This document shows positions 63,920 to 64,000 of a stretch of 64,000 nucleotides of DNA, piece by piece. The position numbers were made by a program, and so were the translations under genes. The stretch comes from Kordiimonas marina (GTDB lineage: Bacteria > Pseudomonadota > Alphaproteobacteria > Sphingomonadales > Kordiimonadaceae). Every line of letters begins with the position of its first letter. The stretch's first letter is position 1. The notes beneath the pieces were generated by a model. The model was given only the letters and a program-made list of their open reading frames with translations, searched no databases and was not told where the DNA came from. The stretch spans positions 1 to 64,000 of the forward strand of contig NZ_JAINDF010000008.1 in assembly GCF_023006325.1 (NCBI RefSeq), in the 5' to 3' direction.

Positions 63920-64000
63920 ATGATGAAATCCAGACTTGGCGCCCTGATGGCGTCCGTTTCCCTATCACTGATGGCTACGGCCGCCGCGCACGCTGCGGAT
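63920..64000 (+). CDS. N-terminus of secreted protein (partial)
   Basis: Only the first 27 codons are in the window. They form a clear signal peptide (MMKSRLGALMASVSLSLMAT, then AAAHAAD, cut probably after AHA). GGGGAGGTTACTA precedes ATG 63920 (ATG 63923 also possible). A hairpin GGAGCG/CGCTCC (63858-63875) lies in the leader. Sharing operators with a sugar symporter suggests a TonB receptor or glycosidase, but this cannot be decided from what is visible. Confidence 0.7.
   Translation, partial: MMKSRLGALMASVSLSLMATAAAHAAD

Noticed and set aside
1-64000. CRISPR array, IS element or prophage
   Set aside because: No regularly spaced repeats, transposase/integrase motifs or phage structural genes were seen.

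Overview
The window (about 60% G+C) looks like the chromosome of an alphaproteobacterium of the sphingomonad/kordiimonad type. The basis is the gene style: two large TonB-dependent receptors (plus the signal peptide of a third secreted protein at the right edge), many exported peptidases, a Csu-type spore-coat-U pilus, and GST, DUF502 and SSS-symporter genes. No rRNA, complete tRNA, IS element, prophage or CRISPR array was seen. The species cannot be named from the sequence.

Left third (1-16.5 kb). After a terminator and tRNA-like scraps come an AraC/GyrI-like regulator, a CatB-type acetyltransferase, and a LysR gene divergent from a translationally coupled pair: a class III aminotransferase and a DUF849 beta-keto acid cleavage enzyme. 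An Lrp-like regulator follows. A minus-strand unit at 14500-6095 joins a MalT-like LuxR ATPase regulator with a HyuA/oxoprolinase-like protein, a DUF917 protein, an Asp/Glu (hydantoin) racemase and a TonB-dependent receptor. This looks like an uptake and breakdown system for a cyclic amide or amino acid derivative. A DUF2238 membrane protein, a second AraC regulator and an ABM monooxygenase lie beyond it.

Middle (17-43 kb). A chaperone-usher pilus operon (17448-22080) has an AT-rich leader. It is followed by a lipase, a methyltransferase and an orphan cysteine-rich paralogue of the last pilus subunit. Then come a 2-hydroxyacid dehydrogenase, PPK2, a secreted NTF2-like protein with a Q/Y/G/D-rich tail, a CDF transporter, a frameshifted DUF547 gene, a chemoreceptor, two GSTs sharing an upstream palindrome, a secreted pullulanase with palindromes in its leader, a degenerate GT51 protein, DUF502 and a TPR-sulfotransferase.

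Right third (40-64 kb). A TonB receptor leads into an amine or amino acid catabolic block: two class III aminotransferases, an IclR regulator, an aldehyde dehydrogenase and a two-subunit CoA-transferase. Next comes a run of exported or peptide-handling hydrolases: a beta-propeller/CehA-McbA fusion, an S9 peptidase, a P1 (DmpA/BapA-type) peptidase, an amidohydrolase and an M20 peptidase. Within this run is a trimethylamine-dehydrogenase-family flavoprotein with an altered substrate pocket. The window closes with a LacI regulator, an SSS symporter and the start of a secreted protein, joined by matching LacI-type operators.

Most interesting points: the TMADH-like enzyme with an intact catalytic core but a changed aromatic bowl; the MalT-like/HyuA/DUF917/racemase/TonB unit; the aminotransferase-DUF849 pair seen together with the P1 peptidase and aminotransferases (a possible beta-amino acid theme); and several clean operator palindromes that suggest local regulons.
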